Assembly: GCA_025917655.1 (NCBI GenBank)
Contig: CP084617.1
Span: 372,001 to 436,000 of the forward strand
DNA: 64,000 nt
Reading direction: 5' to 3'
From: Chlorella sorokiniana
Taxonomy: Eukaryota; Chlorophyta; Trebouxiophyceae; Chlorellales; Chlorellaceae
Part shown: positions 27,762-37,732 of the stretch, one piece after another
Numbering within the stretch: the stretch's first letter is position 1
How the letters are laid out: each line of letters starts with the position of its first letter
Made by a program: the position numbers and the translations under genes
Notes under the pieces: generated by a model
Database searches by the model: none
What the model was told of the DNA's origin: nothing
What the model saw: only the letters and a program-made list of their open reading frames with translations

Positions 27762-28449
27762 CGTGCCTGGTAGTGGCAAGGGCCAAGAGTGCGGTTCAGA
27801 GCAGCCTAGACGACAGAGGTGGCGCATTCGTCGAGCAGCTGGCGTGTGTGCAGTGGCGCCGCTGGGCGGCAGGCCGTCAAGCGGGCCCCTGCAGCGTCGA
27901 TGCCCGCTTCAGGGGCGGATCACGCCCCAAATTCGCGAATTTGGCAGCAACACGGGGCGGCCAAGGCCCAACAGAGCAAAAAGGTCAGCGCTCTTTCCCA
28001 AACCCACCTCGCGAACGCCACCTGAGCACAGTATGACACTAAAGGGAGATGAAAGTGGTAATGGGGCACTCAGTGGAGGTGCCGCTGTTTTGTAGCCCTT
28101 GGGGCAGGTGTGCCTGCTACGAAGCTGCCACGCCCAAAATAACGTTATCCGAAGCGACTTGATGGCTTGATCAACAGGCCATCAAGCCGAGGAAGGCCGT
28201 CAGAGGATGGTAAATCGCACGCGAATGGAGCGGAGCACAGGCGAACCACACAGCGACCACGCCACCCTGTGGCGCCGGCGCCACCGACCATCAACCATGC
28301 GCTTCGACTGTCCTGTTGGTTTACAACAATTTAGATGGACAAACATCCACAACACCCTGCATAATTACACCAGAAGGCCCCTTGCACACCAACTATTCAT
28401 GCATCGTCGTTCACGAGACGGCAGCACGGCTGCGCTGCACGTTCCAGCA
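27762..28449. other. Intergenic region with a short hairpin
   Basis: 688 bp between two minus-strand genes. A perfect 9-bp inverted repeat (CTTGATGGC at 28158-28166, GCCATCAAG at 28178-28186, 11-base loop) is the only structure noted. Long open frames on the plus strand here have no motif or splice support. Confidence 0.5.
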
Positions 28450-31400
28450 TCAGGGCAGCAGAGAAACAGAGTCGCTGGAGGTGACGGCAGCAGGGCCGGG
28501 CGATGGCGGCGGCGGGGGGCTGCTGCCAGCCCGCCTGACCAGGTAGCCAGAGGTCCAAGGCACCCCTGGGCCGCTGCCGTAAGCGGACAGGCTGGGGCGG
28601 CCGCCGCCGTCGGTGGGCTGCCGCTTGAGCGTGCACAGGCGTGCTGGGAACAGCTGCCCGGCGCCGTTGTCGCACCTGCGCGGAAGGGGAGGCAACTCGC
28701 TCATTCCAGCGCCGAGTGAGGTGCAGTCCAGCTGGGGGGAACGCGCGGTGGGCCGGCTGGCAGCAAGCCGTGTGCCAGCTGCTCGTGGCGGCATGCGCTG
28801 GGCCAGCCAGCCACGAAGCGGGAGGGTGCCGAGCAGCAGCGAAACAGTGCCTCACCCGCCGTCCTGCGGGCAGTAGACGAAGACGTTGCACTGCGGGCTG
28901 GCCTGGCACCGCCGGCAGCAGGCCCCCGCGCTGGCTTCTGTGCTGCTGGCCAGCACCGGCCCCTGCAGGTTGCTGTTGGGCAGCACCGTGCACTGCGCCT
29001 GCTGCTGCTGCGCGGCGCCGCCGCTGCTGGGTGCTGGGCTGGGGGCCGACGGTGATGGCGAGGGCGAGGGGGAGGGGGAGGGGGAGGGCGGCGGTGGTGA
29101 GGCGGGGGACGGAGGTGGCGATGGGGAGGGAGAGGGAGAGGGAGAGGGCGATGGGGACGGCGCAAGGGCTGCCCCCCGCCCCGCCACGGTGCCGGCTGTG
29201 AGGCCGGAGGCCCTGCGGGTCCAGCCGGAGGGTGCCTTGAGGAAGCAGCACCCTGGGCAGAGGTTTGCGTCCCCCACACCCTGCACAAGAAAGGGAACAG
29301 AAAGGGGGTTGTGTGGGTCGGGGCCCTTGCGGTCTGCCGAGGACGTGTGTCCATGCCTGCAGCGAGGCAGCCAGGGCCGTCTTTTAAAGCAGGCACGCAG
29401 CCGACAGGCAGCGCGCCACGTGGAGCAGCTCACCAGGCGCCGCAGTCAGAGCGCGCCGCGCACTTGGCGCAGCAGGCGGGCGGGGGAGGGCGTGCGGCGG
29501 GCGGGGGCCGTCGAGCTGGCGGTCGTCGGGCAGATCGCCGCCGTCCAGGTCGGTGCCTGGCAGGTAGGTGCAGCTGCCGGCTGCGGCAGCTGCAGCAGGG
29601 GAGGCACCAGAGTGTTTCAAACACGGCTACCGTCAGTCGCACACATATCATGCGTAGTTGTGCTTGATATTGTCAAGCAGGCAAAGATGCGAGTCGTAAG
29701 TACCTGAGGAGGGGGCTGCCGGTGACGGGGACGGGCTCGGCGGCGAGGGGGAAGGGGAGGGAGATGGAGAGGGGGAAAGGGAAGGAGATGGAGAGGGCAA
29801 GGGGGAAGGAGATGGAGAGGGCAAGGGGGAGGGGGACGGGGACGGGGAAGGAGAGGGGGAGGGAGAGGGCGAGGGGGATGGACTGGGGGTGGCGCAGGGG
29901 CAGGGCTGGGCGGCGTCGGGGCCCCGGCTGCTGCTGCTGGAGAGGCGGCGTTTGAGGCCTCTGCGCAGCGGCCGCACGTCAGGCGGCAGTATCCGCCCAG
30001 CACCATCCATGCTTGGTTGCACTTGCCCCACCCCTGCAGCCAGGCATGGAAAGAGTGGGCTTAGCAACAGCACCTCTTTTAAATCACTGGCGCCTGTCGA
30101 GGCCACACAGGCAGGTGGTATGTCGCAGCGGCGCCTCTAGCCCTGCTGCCAGGACAGTGCTGCACGTCCTGGCGAAGCGGCCGGGAGGTGCAACCACCAC
30201 GCCTGGCCGCCACCATCACCACCACCACCGCTGCCACACCACCGCCCACCTGCTGCTGGGCGCACGTGAAGCCGTCAGGGGTCGGCACATCGGAGCAGGC
30301 CTCCCCCTCCGCGCTCCGCACAGCCTCCACGCTGTCTTGCGCCGGGGCGTCAGGGCGCCGCCGCCGCCTCCTCCGAGATGGGCGGCAGCACAAAGGTGAC
30401 CGCCGTGATGGGCAGCGACGCTGCGGCGGCCCCGGCGGCGGGTGCCGGCGGTGAGGGCGGCCGGGAGGTGTGGGGGGAGGAGGAGGAGGAGGGGATGGTG
30501 AGGGCGGTGGTGGCGGTGGCGGCGGAGGGGGAGGAGGGGGAGGGGGAGGAGGGGATGGTGGGGGCGGTGGCGGCGGAGGGGGAGGAGGGGGAGGGGATGG
30601 TGAGGGCGGTGGTGGCGGTGGCGGCGGAGGGGGAGGAGGGGAGGGGGAGGAGGGGATGGTGGGGGCGGTGGCGGCGGAGGGGGAGGAGGGGGAGGGGATG
30701 GTGAGGGCGGTGGCGGCGGAGGGGGAGGAGGGGGAGGGGATGGTGAGGGCGGTGGTGGTGGTGGCGGCGGAGGGGGAGGAGGGGGAGGGGATGGTGAGGG
30801 CGGTGGCGGCGGAGGGGGAGGAGGGGGAGGAGGGGATGGTGGGGGCGGTGGCGGCGGAGGGGGAGGAGGGGGAGGGGATGGTGAGGGCGGTGGTGGTGGC
30901 GGCGGCGGAGGGGGAGGAGGGGGAGGAGGGGGAGAAATGGGAGAAGTTTGGGGAGGCGGAGATGGGGAAACAGGCGAGGGTGGCGGGGAGGCGGCAGGGG
31001 TGGCGCCAGGGGAGGGGCAGGTGGAGGTAGGGGGAGGGAGAGGGGGCGGTGGTGGCGGCGATGGAGATGGCGGCGGAGGCGAAGGCGGCGGGGGAGGGGG
31101 CGGGGGCGGAAGAGGCGGGGGCGGCCGAACTGGGGACGGCGGCGGTGGTGGCAGCGGTGGCGGTGGCGGTGGGGGTGGCGGCGGTGACGGAGACGGCGGC
31201 GGGGGTGGGGGTGGAGGGGATGGGGATGGGGGCGGTGGCGGCGGGGGTGGGGGTGTCGGCGGCGGTGGCGACGGTGGGGGTGGGGGCGGGGGTGGGGGTG
31301 GCAGGGCGGTGCAACGGGAGGGGCAGCCGGGGCTTGGGAGGGCAAAGGTGCGAGGGCTGCCGCTGCTGGAGCCTCTGGCACCGGTGCAGCCGCAGCCGCC

Positions 31401-34400
31401 GCAGCCGCCGGTGCAGGGCTGGCCAGGAAGGGGTTTGGCTGGCTGCGCCAGTCGGGCGGGGCCGCTGGTGCTGGCGCCGCTGGGGAGCGAGGAACGGCGC
31501 AGGCGGGGGCGGGGCTTCCGGCAGCGGCGCACGTAGCGGGGGAAGGGGGTGGGAGGGGGCGGCCTTCACTGCTGCTGCTGGCTGCGCAGGCTGCTCAAGG
31601 GCCTCGGGCACGGGTGGAAAGGACAGCCCTCCTAACACTGCGGCTGCGGCTTCTGCTGGAAGTGCGGGCGCCGCCTCTGTGGCAGGAGGTGCTGCAGCTG
31701 GCGGCGGCGGCGAGGGGCGGCAGGCTGCACCCCTGCCTCGGCTGGCGGTGGCGGCTGGGCGGGCTGTTCAGCGAGCTGCGCCGCCGCTGCACCGGGGCCG
31801 GCAGGAGCGGCGATGGCAGCCGACGGTGCCGGCGCCCGGCGGCCCTACTGGGGCGGCTGCGCTGGCGGAGGCAGTGGCGCAGGCGGCGGCGGCGGCGGCG
31901 GCGGCTGCACTGGCGGAGGCGGCGGCGGCGGAGGCGGCGGCGGAGGAGGAGGCGGTGGAGGAGGCGGCGGCAGCGCCTGCACCAGCCCCGCCATCACGTG
32001 CAGCACGGCGTTGCTGGCTTGCAGGTCCGGCAGCAGGATGGAGGCGTTGCCGACTGTCAGGGTGCCTGCGGGGAGGTAGGATGGAGGCAGACGCTGGTTG
32101 GAGTTTTCGACTCAGAGGCCGAGCAGAGGCAGAGCTGGTGCGGCAACAGGCTTCATCGCCGCCGCGCCCCCCCTTCTTCCCCCATCTACGCACACACACA
32201 CAACATAGCATGTTGAACGCCTGGTTAGAGTGAGGCTGCTGCGCGGCCGCGTGTGAGCAGCATGCAGTCAGCGCCGCACCGTTTTGCGCCGTGACCAGCG
32301 CCAGCCTGCCGCTCAGCATCGTGAGGTTGGTGCCGCTGCCGGGCGCCGCCGCCAGCCGCTGCAGGCCGGGCCAGACGGAGCGGGAGGTGGGGTGAGGCGG
32401 GCAGGGGACCGCCCACAGCATGCGGCCGGCGCAGGCATTTGCGGTGCGGCAACTCTAGCAGCAGTGCGCAGCATGCGCAACCGCGATGGAGCGGCACCCA
32501 CCCACCTGAAGGTCGGGCAGCAGGAGGCGGCCCGGCGCGATGTGATCCGTGATCAGCCGCTGCATGGCGACGGCGGTGCCGTCGCCGCCCGTCCGCTGCG
32601 GCGCCGCCGTCGGCGGCGGGCGGCCCGACAGGGCCTGCAGCTGGCGCCAGAGCTGGCCGGAGAGCAGCGCGGCGGTGAAGGCGGCGTTGGAGGGGCGAAC
32701 ACTGGCAGGGAGGCGGGGGGGGAGTAGGGGGCAGTGGTCGGCGCTTGGGTGTGGCGGTGTGAGGCTGAAGGGGGCTGGGGGCAGCAATGCCTGGTGGACT
32801 CCCAGACAGATGTTTGTTTGTGTGTGTGGGGTGTGTGTGGGTGTGTGTGGGGTGGGCGCGGGGGCAAGCACGCGCATGGGCCCGCGCTAACTGTTCTGTT
32901 TGAGCCATCTAAGCATGCCCGCTGTGCACTCTGTACATGCTACGACAGCCCACCCGTGATCTTGTCCCCAGGCACCCTCTCCAGGCTGGTGGCCGACAGG
33001 GCGTCCAGCAGGGTGGAGAGCTGCGGCGCGCGCCGCAGCAGCGCCGCCACCGGCGGCAGCGGCTGGCCGGTGCTGGCGGTGGCGTTGCCGGGCCGCAGGC
33101 GCCGAGCAGTTGCGGTAGGCAGCGCCTGCGGGCGGGGGGTCCACACAACAGCGGCATTGCAAGCGATGTGTGGGAAGCTGTGTGGAGCGACACCCTGGTT
33201 GGGTGTCGGCGATGGGAGGGGCGGCACGAATGCTGCTCTGTGGCCAGCACCCCACGAGCACACCGGCAGGCTGCCGCCCACTGACAACCTTGGCAACCTT
33301 GGCTGGAAGAGCTGCCTGCCGGCTGCGCTCCCAGCAGAAGGCGGGCGTTGCCCGCTGCCCGCTGCCGGCCCCCACCTGGGAAGCGTGGATCGACGGTCAG
33401 CGCTGCGCCCTGGTAGCACAGCGCTGGCTCTCGCGCGTAGCACACCCAAGCGGAGCTGCCCTGCGACAGCAGCCACTGGCCGCAGCCGGGGGCGGAGGTG
33501 TTGGCGCCGCCGCTGAGGCCGTCGGGGGAGCAGCCGCAGAAGTCGCCTGCTGAGAAGGCCAGCTGCGGGGCGGGGAGGGGCCCTCCGCCGCCGGTTCGGG
33601 GGCAGGGAGCACGGGGGGTCTGCCTGCGCGGCCAGAGCGGCTCTCTGCGCTTCCGCTGCAGGCTCGGGAACAGGAAGCATGAGTTCCGGCTGTGGGATGG
33701 CCGAGGGGCCCGCTGCCTCGTCCTCTGCCGCCGGCTGGGGAATCGATGGAATGGCAGCTGGCTGCGAGGCGGCGGAGGTGCTGTCTGCTGCAGCCTCGGG
33801 AGCCGGCGGCACAGCGGCCGGCTGCGGCGCAGAAACAGGCAGCACCGCGGCAGGCTGGGGCGCCGGCACGGGCGGAGGTAGCGCTTGGGGGGTGGTGCGG
33901 GTGGCGGCGGCAGCGGCTGGGGCGCGGGTGCGGGCAGCGCAGGGGGTTGGGTCGGCGGCTGTGCAGGGGAGGGCGGCGCGGCAGTCTGTATGGCTGGTGC
34001 CAGGGGGGGGGGGCGGCTGTGGTGGGGAGGGCGACGCGGCAGGCAGCACAGCTGGCGCTGCAGCTGGGGCAGCTGGGGCAGCTGGTGCGGCAGCCGGGGC
34101 ATCAACAAGGGGCTGCGTTGCAGTTGTGCCCTGTGGGCTGGTTTGCTGCGGGAGTGCGCTGGCAGCAGGCAGCTGGTTCGGCGGCGGCGGCGGCAGCGCT
34201 GCTGGAGGCGCAGCTAGGGCGCGGCGGCCTCGGCCAAGGGCGTCGCTGCCGGCCCCGCAGCCTGTGCAGCTGCCACTTCAGCCTGGGCAGCCTGCAGCAG
34301 TGGGCCTGGCTCGCTGGCTGGGCCAAGGAAGTCCCAGCGCAGGCGCTGGGCCGAGGCCGGCAGCGCGGCGGCTGCCAGGCTGCACAGCACGACAGCCAGC

Positions 34401-34432
34401 AGCGAGGGGCTGGGCTTGGAGGAACCGGCCAT
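28450..34432 (-). CDS. Modular extracellular-matrix glycoprotein: FAS1, ShK-like and PAN-like modules with (SP)n spacers
   Basis: The start at 34432 gives a signal peptide ([20 protein letters not shown]). In order after it come: a Pro/Ala-rich spacer; a Cys module ([20 protein letters not shown] ... [11 protein letters not shown]) near 33500; a fasciclin-like (FAS1) domain over about 33100-32000 ([58 protein letters not shown]); and a very long Pro/Ser tract at 31990-30470. A ShK-like module is split over two exons ([15 protein letters not shown], then [15 protein letters not shown] with TCGRC, 30290-29950). Two PAN-like modules follow ([31 protein letters not shown], then LCTLKRQ and [11 protein letters not shown]), separated by (SP)n. 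Such proteins are secreted, hydroxylated and glycosylated in algal walls. The frame changes inside the Pro tract and near 33560. Two adjacent genes cannot be excluded. Confidence 0.68.
29044..29160. repeat. (Ser-Pro)n-coding simple repeat
   Basis: A GGGGAG/GGGCGA-type hexamer-like repeat that encodes Ser-Pro dipeptides on the minus strand. A second such stretch lies at about 29735-29885. Both sit between Cys modules of the matrix protein. Confidence 0.8.
30475..31310. repeat. G-rich minisatellite coding a Pro/Ser tract
   Basis: Tandem, imperfect units built from GGGGGAGGGGATGGTG and GGCGGTGGCGGCGGA blocks, followed by GGTGGCGG-rich sequence. On the minus strand one frame gives almost pure poly-Pro with Ser, while another gives Ala/Thr/Pro/Ser repeats. 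Unit lengths are not all multiples of three, so the open frame depends on exact copy length. Confidence 0.85.
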
Positions 34433-35102
34433 CTAGGTTCAGGTTTGCAAGTGGGAGGGCTGGGAGCTGCTTGGCAGCAGTCCAAAGCAGTCCAAAGCAG
34501 TCTGCGGAGGTGGCCCCCGTACCGCCGAGCATCTGCGCATCTGCTCGGCAGCTGCCGGCCGCCGCATTGGCGTTTCCGCCACAACGCCCTCAGGCGTATT
34601 GTCATTATGAAGTCAGGCCAGATGTCAAAACACAGACTAGGTTGGCTGCACAGAGGCCGCCCCAGCTTGCTCGCAGCAAGCGCCAGCAGTTGAGCCGCTA
34701 TCACCGCCCCACCCACCCCTCTCCTGTACCCCGCCCTTCGCAGCATGTGTGGCGGTTACCATGTGTGTGGTATGGGGCGCAAGCGCAAGGCAGGCAGGGG
34801 CGGGGTGGTATGGGGCGCAAGCGCAAGGCAGGCAGGGGCGGGCCGCTGGCTGGAGGGCAGCGCACACTTCCGAGCGGCGCTCGCTGCCGCCGCTGCGCTT
34901 GCGCTCCAGGCGCAAGCAGAGCCGCTGGTCTACGAGGCGTGGGCCTTGTTCAGCACCACACCCTCAAACCTACAGGGAAGCACAAATCGGGGTACAGAGA
35001 TTCAAAAAGTTGAGAAAAGGAACAGATCAAGTGACAAATGGAATACAGAAGGCCAGACGGCCAGGCTCTGCCCAACGGCAGAGCACAGCCAGGCCGCCGC
35101 CC
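34433..35102. other. Intergenic region with tandem duplications
   Basis: 670 bp between the matrix-protein start and the RPL11 stop. It holds three copies of a 10-bp unit at about 34478-34503, and the 38-bp duplication listed separately. No gene is supported. Confidence 0.6.
34770..34843. repeat. 38-bp tandem duplication
   Basis: Two near-identical copies of a 38-bp unit beginning GTATGGGGCGCAAGCGCAAG, at 34770 and 34808. Confidence 0.85.
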
Positions 35103-37424
35103 TCACTTCTGCTGGAACCACTTGATGGCATCGTCGCGGGTCACGCGGTGCTGCACGCCAACCTGTAGCAGTGCCAACAGCACACAATCAACGAAACTGG
35201 ATTACGGGGAGCAAGGCAGTCGGCGACAGCGCCGGCGGCAGCAACAGAAGCGTTGTCGTCGTCGTTGTTGTTGGCGGCGCGCGGCGGCTCAAGGACAGGC
35301 TCACCTTGGCATGCTGCTTGCGGCGGCGGGCCACGCGGTAGCCGGGACGCTCGAGCACAACGTAGAAATCCATGCCTGGGGGGATGAAACAACATGCCGG
35401 TGAGGGTTGCCAGGCAAGAGGGCAGCCAGGCAAGGGGGTGCAGGCAGAGGCGAGCGCCGGAGGAGCACACCACTCCAAAATCGCACAGGCGAGCCGAGGG
35501 AACGGGACGTGAAGCAAGGAGAGGCGGTGGCGTTGAAAGTCACGGGAGATGCATAACAATAGACGAAAGGGGTTGTGCCGCGTGCCCTGGCATTCAAGCA
35601 CGCCCATGGGAGGGGCGGTGCGTCTGCCAAGGCCGCAGCACGGGGTGAACCCCGCACCGCCGCGCCGCAGCTGGGCTTCCCTCTCGCACCGAACTCATAC
35701 GTGTTCGCCCTCGGGTGGGACACACGCGAACAGTAATCAGTATAATCAGTGCTTGGCAGCCGGCCGCCTGGCTGCCGGCTGCCTGCCAACCCTTCCCGCA
35801 TCCCGCCCAATAACGACCACTCCAGCCCGCCTCTGCGCAGCCCATCTCCGCCACCAGCGACTCCGGCTTCCCAGAGGCCGCATCAAACCGATTCCCAAGC
35901 CCAGCACAGGACAGATGCCAGCACAGACAGACAAAGGGGTGCGCCCATGCGACCCCTATTCCACCCCCAAACTACCAAAAGGAAGAAGATAAAGAGGAAT
36001 AGAAAGCGTCGTGCGTGTCACAGGCTAGGCGGAGGGGGTGTTGCTCACCGTAGATGCCGGTGGAGGGGTCGTACTTGATGCCCAGGTCGATGTGCTCGTT
36101 GATGCCAAACCCAAAGTTGCCGCTGTCTGAGAAGTTGCGGCGCACCAGCTCGTACTCCTTCACCTTCAGGCCCGCCTCCTACGAGATGGGAGGAGACAAG
36201 GGGGGGGTTGTGTTGACGGCGAGGGGGAGGTTGGAGGCGGGGGGAGGTTGAAGGCGAGGGGGAGGTTGAAGGCGAGGGAAGGGGGACACTGGGTGCATGT
36301 CGGGGAGCGGGCGAGAGGGGAGGCGGGGGGAAGGGGGGTTGAAGGCAAGGGGGAGGTTGGAGGCGAGGGGGAGGGGGACGCTGGGTGCAGGTCCAGACAA
36401 GGCGCCTGCCCTGAGCCACACACAATGGGCCGGCTGCGCGGCGAGGCGCGGCACCACTGGCGGCGGCTGGCAGGGGGCTGGTCGCTGCTGCCGGTCCGAG
36501 ACAAAAGGCAGAGGCTGCCGTTCCGAGACAAAAAGGCGGCGACGGCGGCAGCGCTGCGCCAACTGATGAGGGCCGGCCCCGCCATGCCCCATACCGCTCA
36601 GACCGTGCGACTGGGCGCCAGCCACCCAGCAGCCATCCCCTGCTGCTGCCGCCGCGAGCCCCGGTCCCGCCGCACCCCCGCCAGCACATTTGCCGTCGGC
36701 GGGCGACGCACCAGCAGCTGCATCGCCTTCTCGCCGCGCACGGTGACGTGGGCGGAGATCTTCTCGTTACGGCGCACGGACCACTGGCGCACGGTGTAGC
36801 GGGCCTTGCCGAACACGGGCTGCTGGCCGGTCAGCTGCTCCAGCACCTTGGCGGCCTTCTGCAGGCGATCGCCGCTCTCGCCGGTGCAGCAGTTGAGCAC
36901 CAGCTTGAGACGCGGATCTCCCGCATGGGGTTGCTGGCCTTCTTATCAGCCACCTGCAGGCGCGGCAGGGAGCGCAGCGGCAGAGCCGGTTGGCAGCGTG
37001 CCAGGCTGCAATGCAGCGAACTGCACGCTGCGGTGGGCACAACTGCCCGGCAGAGTGCATCCCTGTGTTTACGCATCTGCCGCTGCAAGCTGAAAGGCTG
37101 CATGCTGAACAGACAGGCCTGCTGTGGCCTGTCGGCGCCGCCCGGCAGCGCTGCCTGGTTGTGCAGGCTGGCTGCTGACCGCTGCAGACAGACTCTATTA
37201 CTGAGTGACCACGCAGGTGCACTATGCCGGCTGCCAACGCTGTGTGCGGCCCGCCAAACAGGGCCCAGCATCCCCGCCTGGCTTCGGTCGCCGGGGCATC
37301 ATAACATCGGCCAGGAGGTCAGTGTGCGGGCTGCACCCATTCCTGCCATGCAGCACCCGGGAGCGACCCAGCAAAGACGCCCCAGCGGCATCGAGCATGC
37401 TGACGGCTGTCCGCGACGCACCAT
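35103..37424 (-). CDS. RPL11: Cytosolic 60S ribosomal protein uL5 (RPL11)
   Basis: uL5 binds 5S rRNA in the large subunit. Exons on the minus strand: 37424-37422 (ATG only), 36953-36712, 36178-36049, 35375-35305 and 35162-35103, giving 168 residues, near the family's usual 170-180. Motifs in order are [110 protein letters not shown] and [13 protein letters not shown]. An intron straight after the start codon is common in plant ribosomal protein genes. At 36907 one base is missing between IRVS and KLVLN. Because this gene is essential, the defect points to an assembly error or to another intact copy. Confidence 0.9.
36185..36400. repeat. Intronic minisatellite in RPL11
   Basis: Imperfect tandem units of the type GAGGTTGAAGGCGAGGGG, with a longer unit (ending GGGGGACACTGGGTGCA) appearing twice, fill the first half of the intron between exons 36712 and 36178. 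Confidence 0.75.
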
Positions 37425-37732
37425 TGCTGCTGTTGCTCCACCAAGCAGCTCCAAGCGCTTCAGAGAGGCAGGTGCAGGCGCGGCGAGCGTTCTTGGCGCC
37501 TCCATGCAGGGCCGCCCTTGGTCGAAGCTCCGCCCGGGTGTCCTGCCCGTCGCCCCACTGCTCCTGCATGCACTGCTGAAGCCGTCGGAGATTGATTTCG
37601 ACACCTTCGAACTCCCTCCGGCCCGCAGCAAGTCCCCCACGACTGCCGGGCAGGCCTGCCGCTCTTTGTTTGGGCTGGCTGGCGCTCGGAGCGCCTGCAA
37701 TCGACTTTTTGTTTATAGGAAGCTCATCCAAC
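37425..37732. promoter_or_regulatory. Putative divergent promoter of RPL11 and the epimerase
   Basis: 308 bp lie between the proposed start codons of RPL11 (-) and the epimerase (+). The call depends on the one-codon first exon of RPL11 being right. No TATA box is evident. Confidence 0.35.

Noticed and set aside
27763-28095. Plus-strand open frame of 110 residues
   Set aside because: No motif, no conserved pattern and no splice support. It overlaps the likely promoter of the small minus-strand gene.
28158-28186. Hairpin as an attachment site or terminator
   Set aside because: A single 9-bp stem with an 11-base loop is expected by chance in a window this size, and no mobile element lies next to it.
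30470-31530. Long plus-strand open frames of Gly/Glu/Val repeats
   Set aside because: They are the reverse strand of the Pro/Ser-coding tract of the wall-protein gene. Their open length follows from the G-rich repeat, and no start, splice or domain supports them.
33679-35013. 444-residue plus-strand open frame
   Set aside because: It runs antisense through the signal-peptide end of the wall-protein gene and has only low-complexity Ala/Gly/Ser sequence. The minus strand shows a signal peptide and Cys modules.
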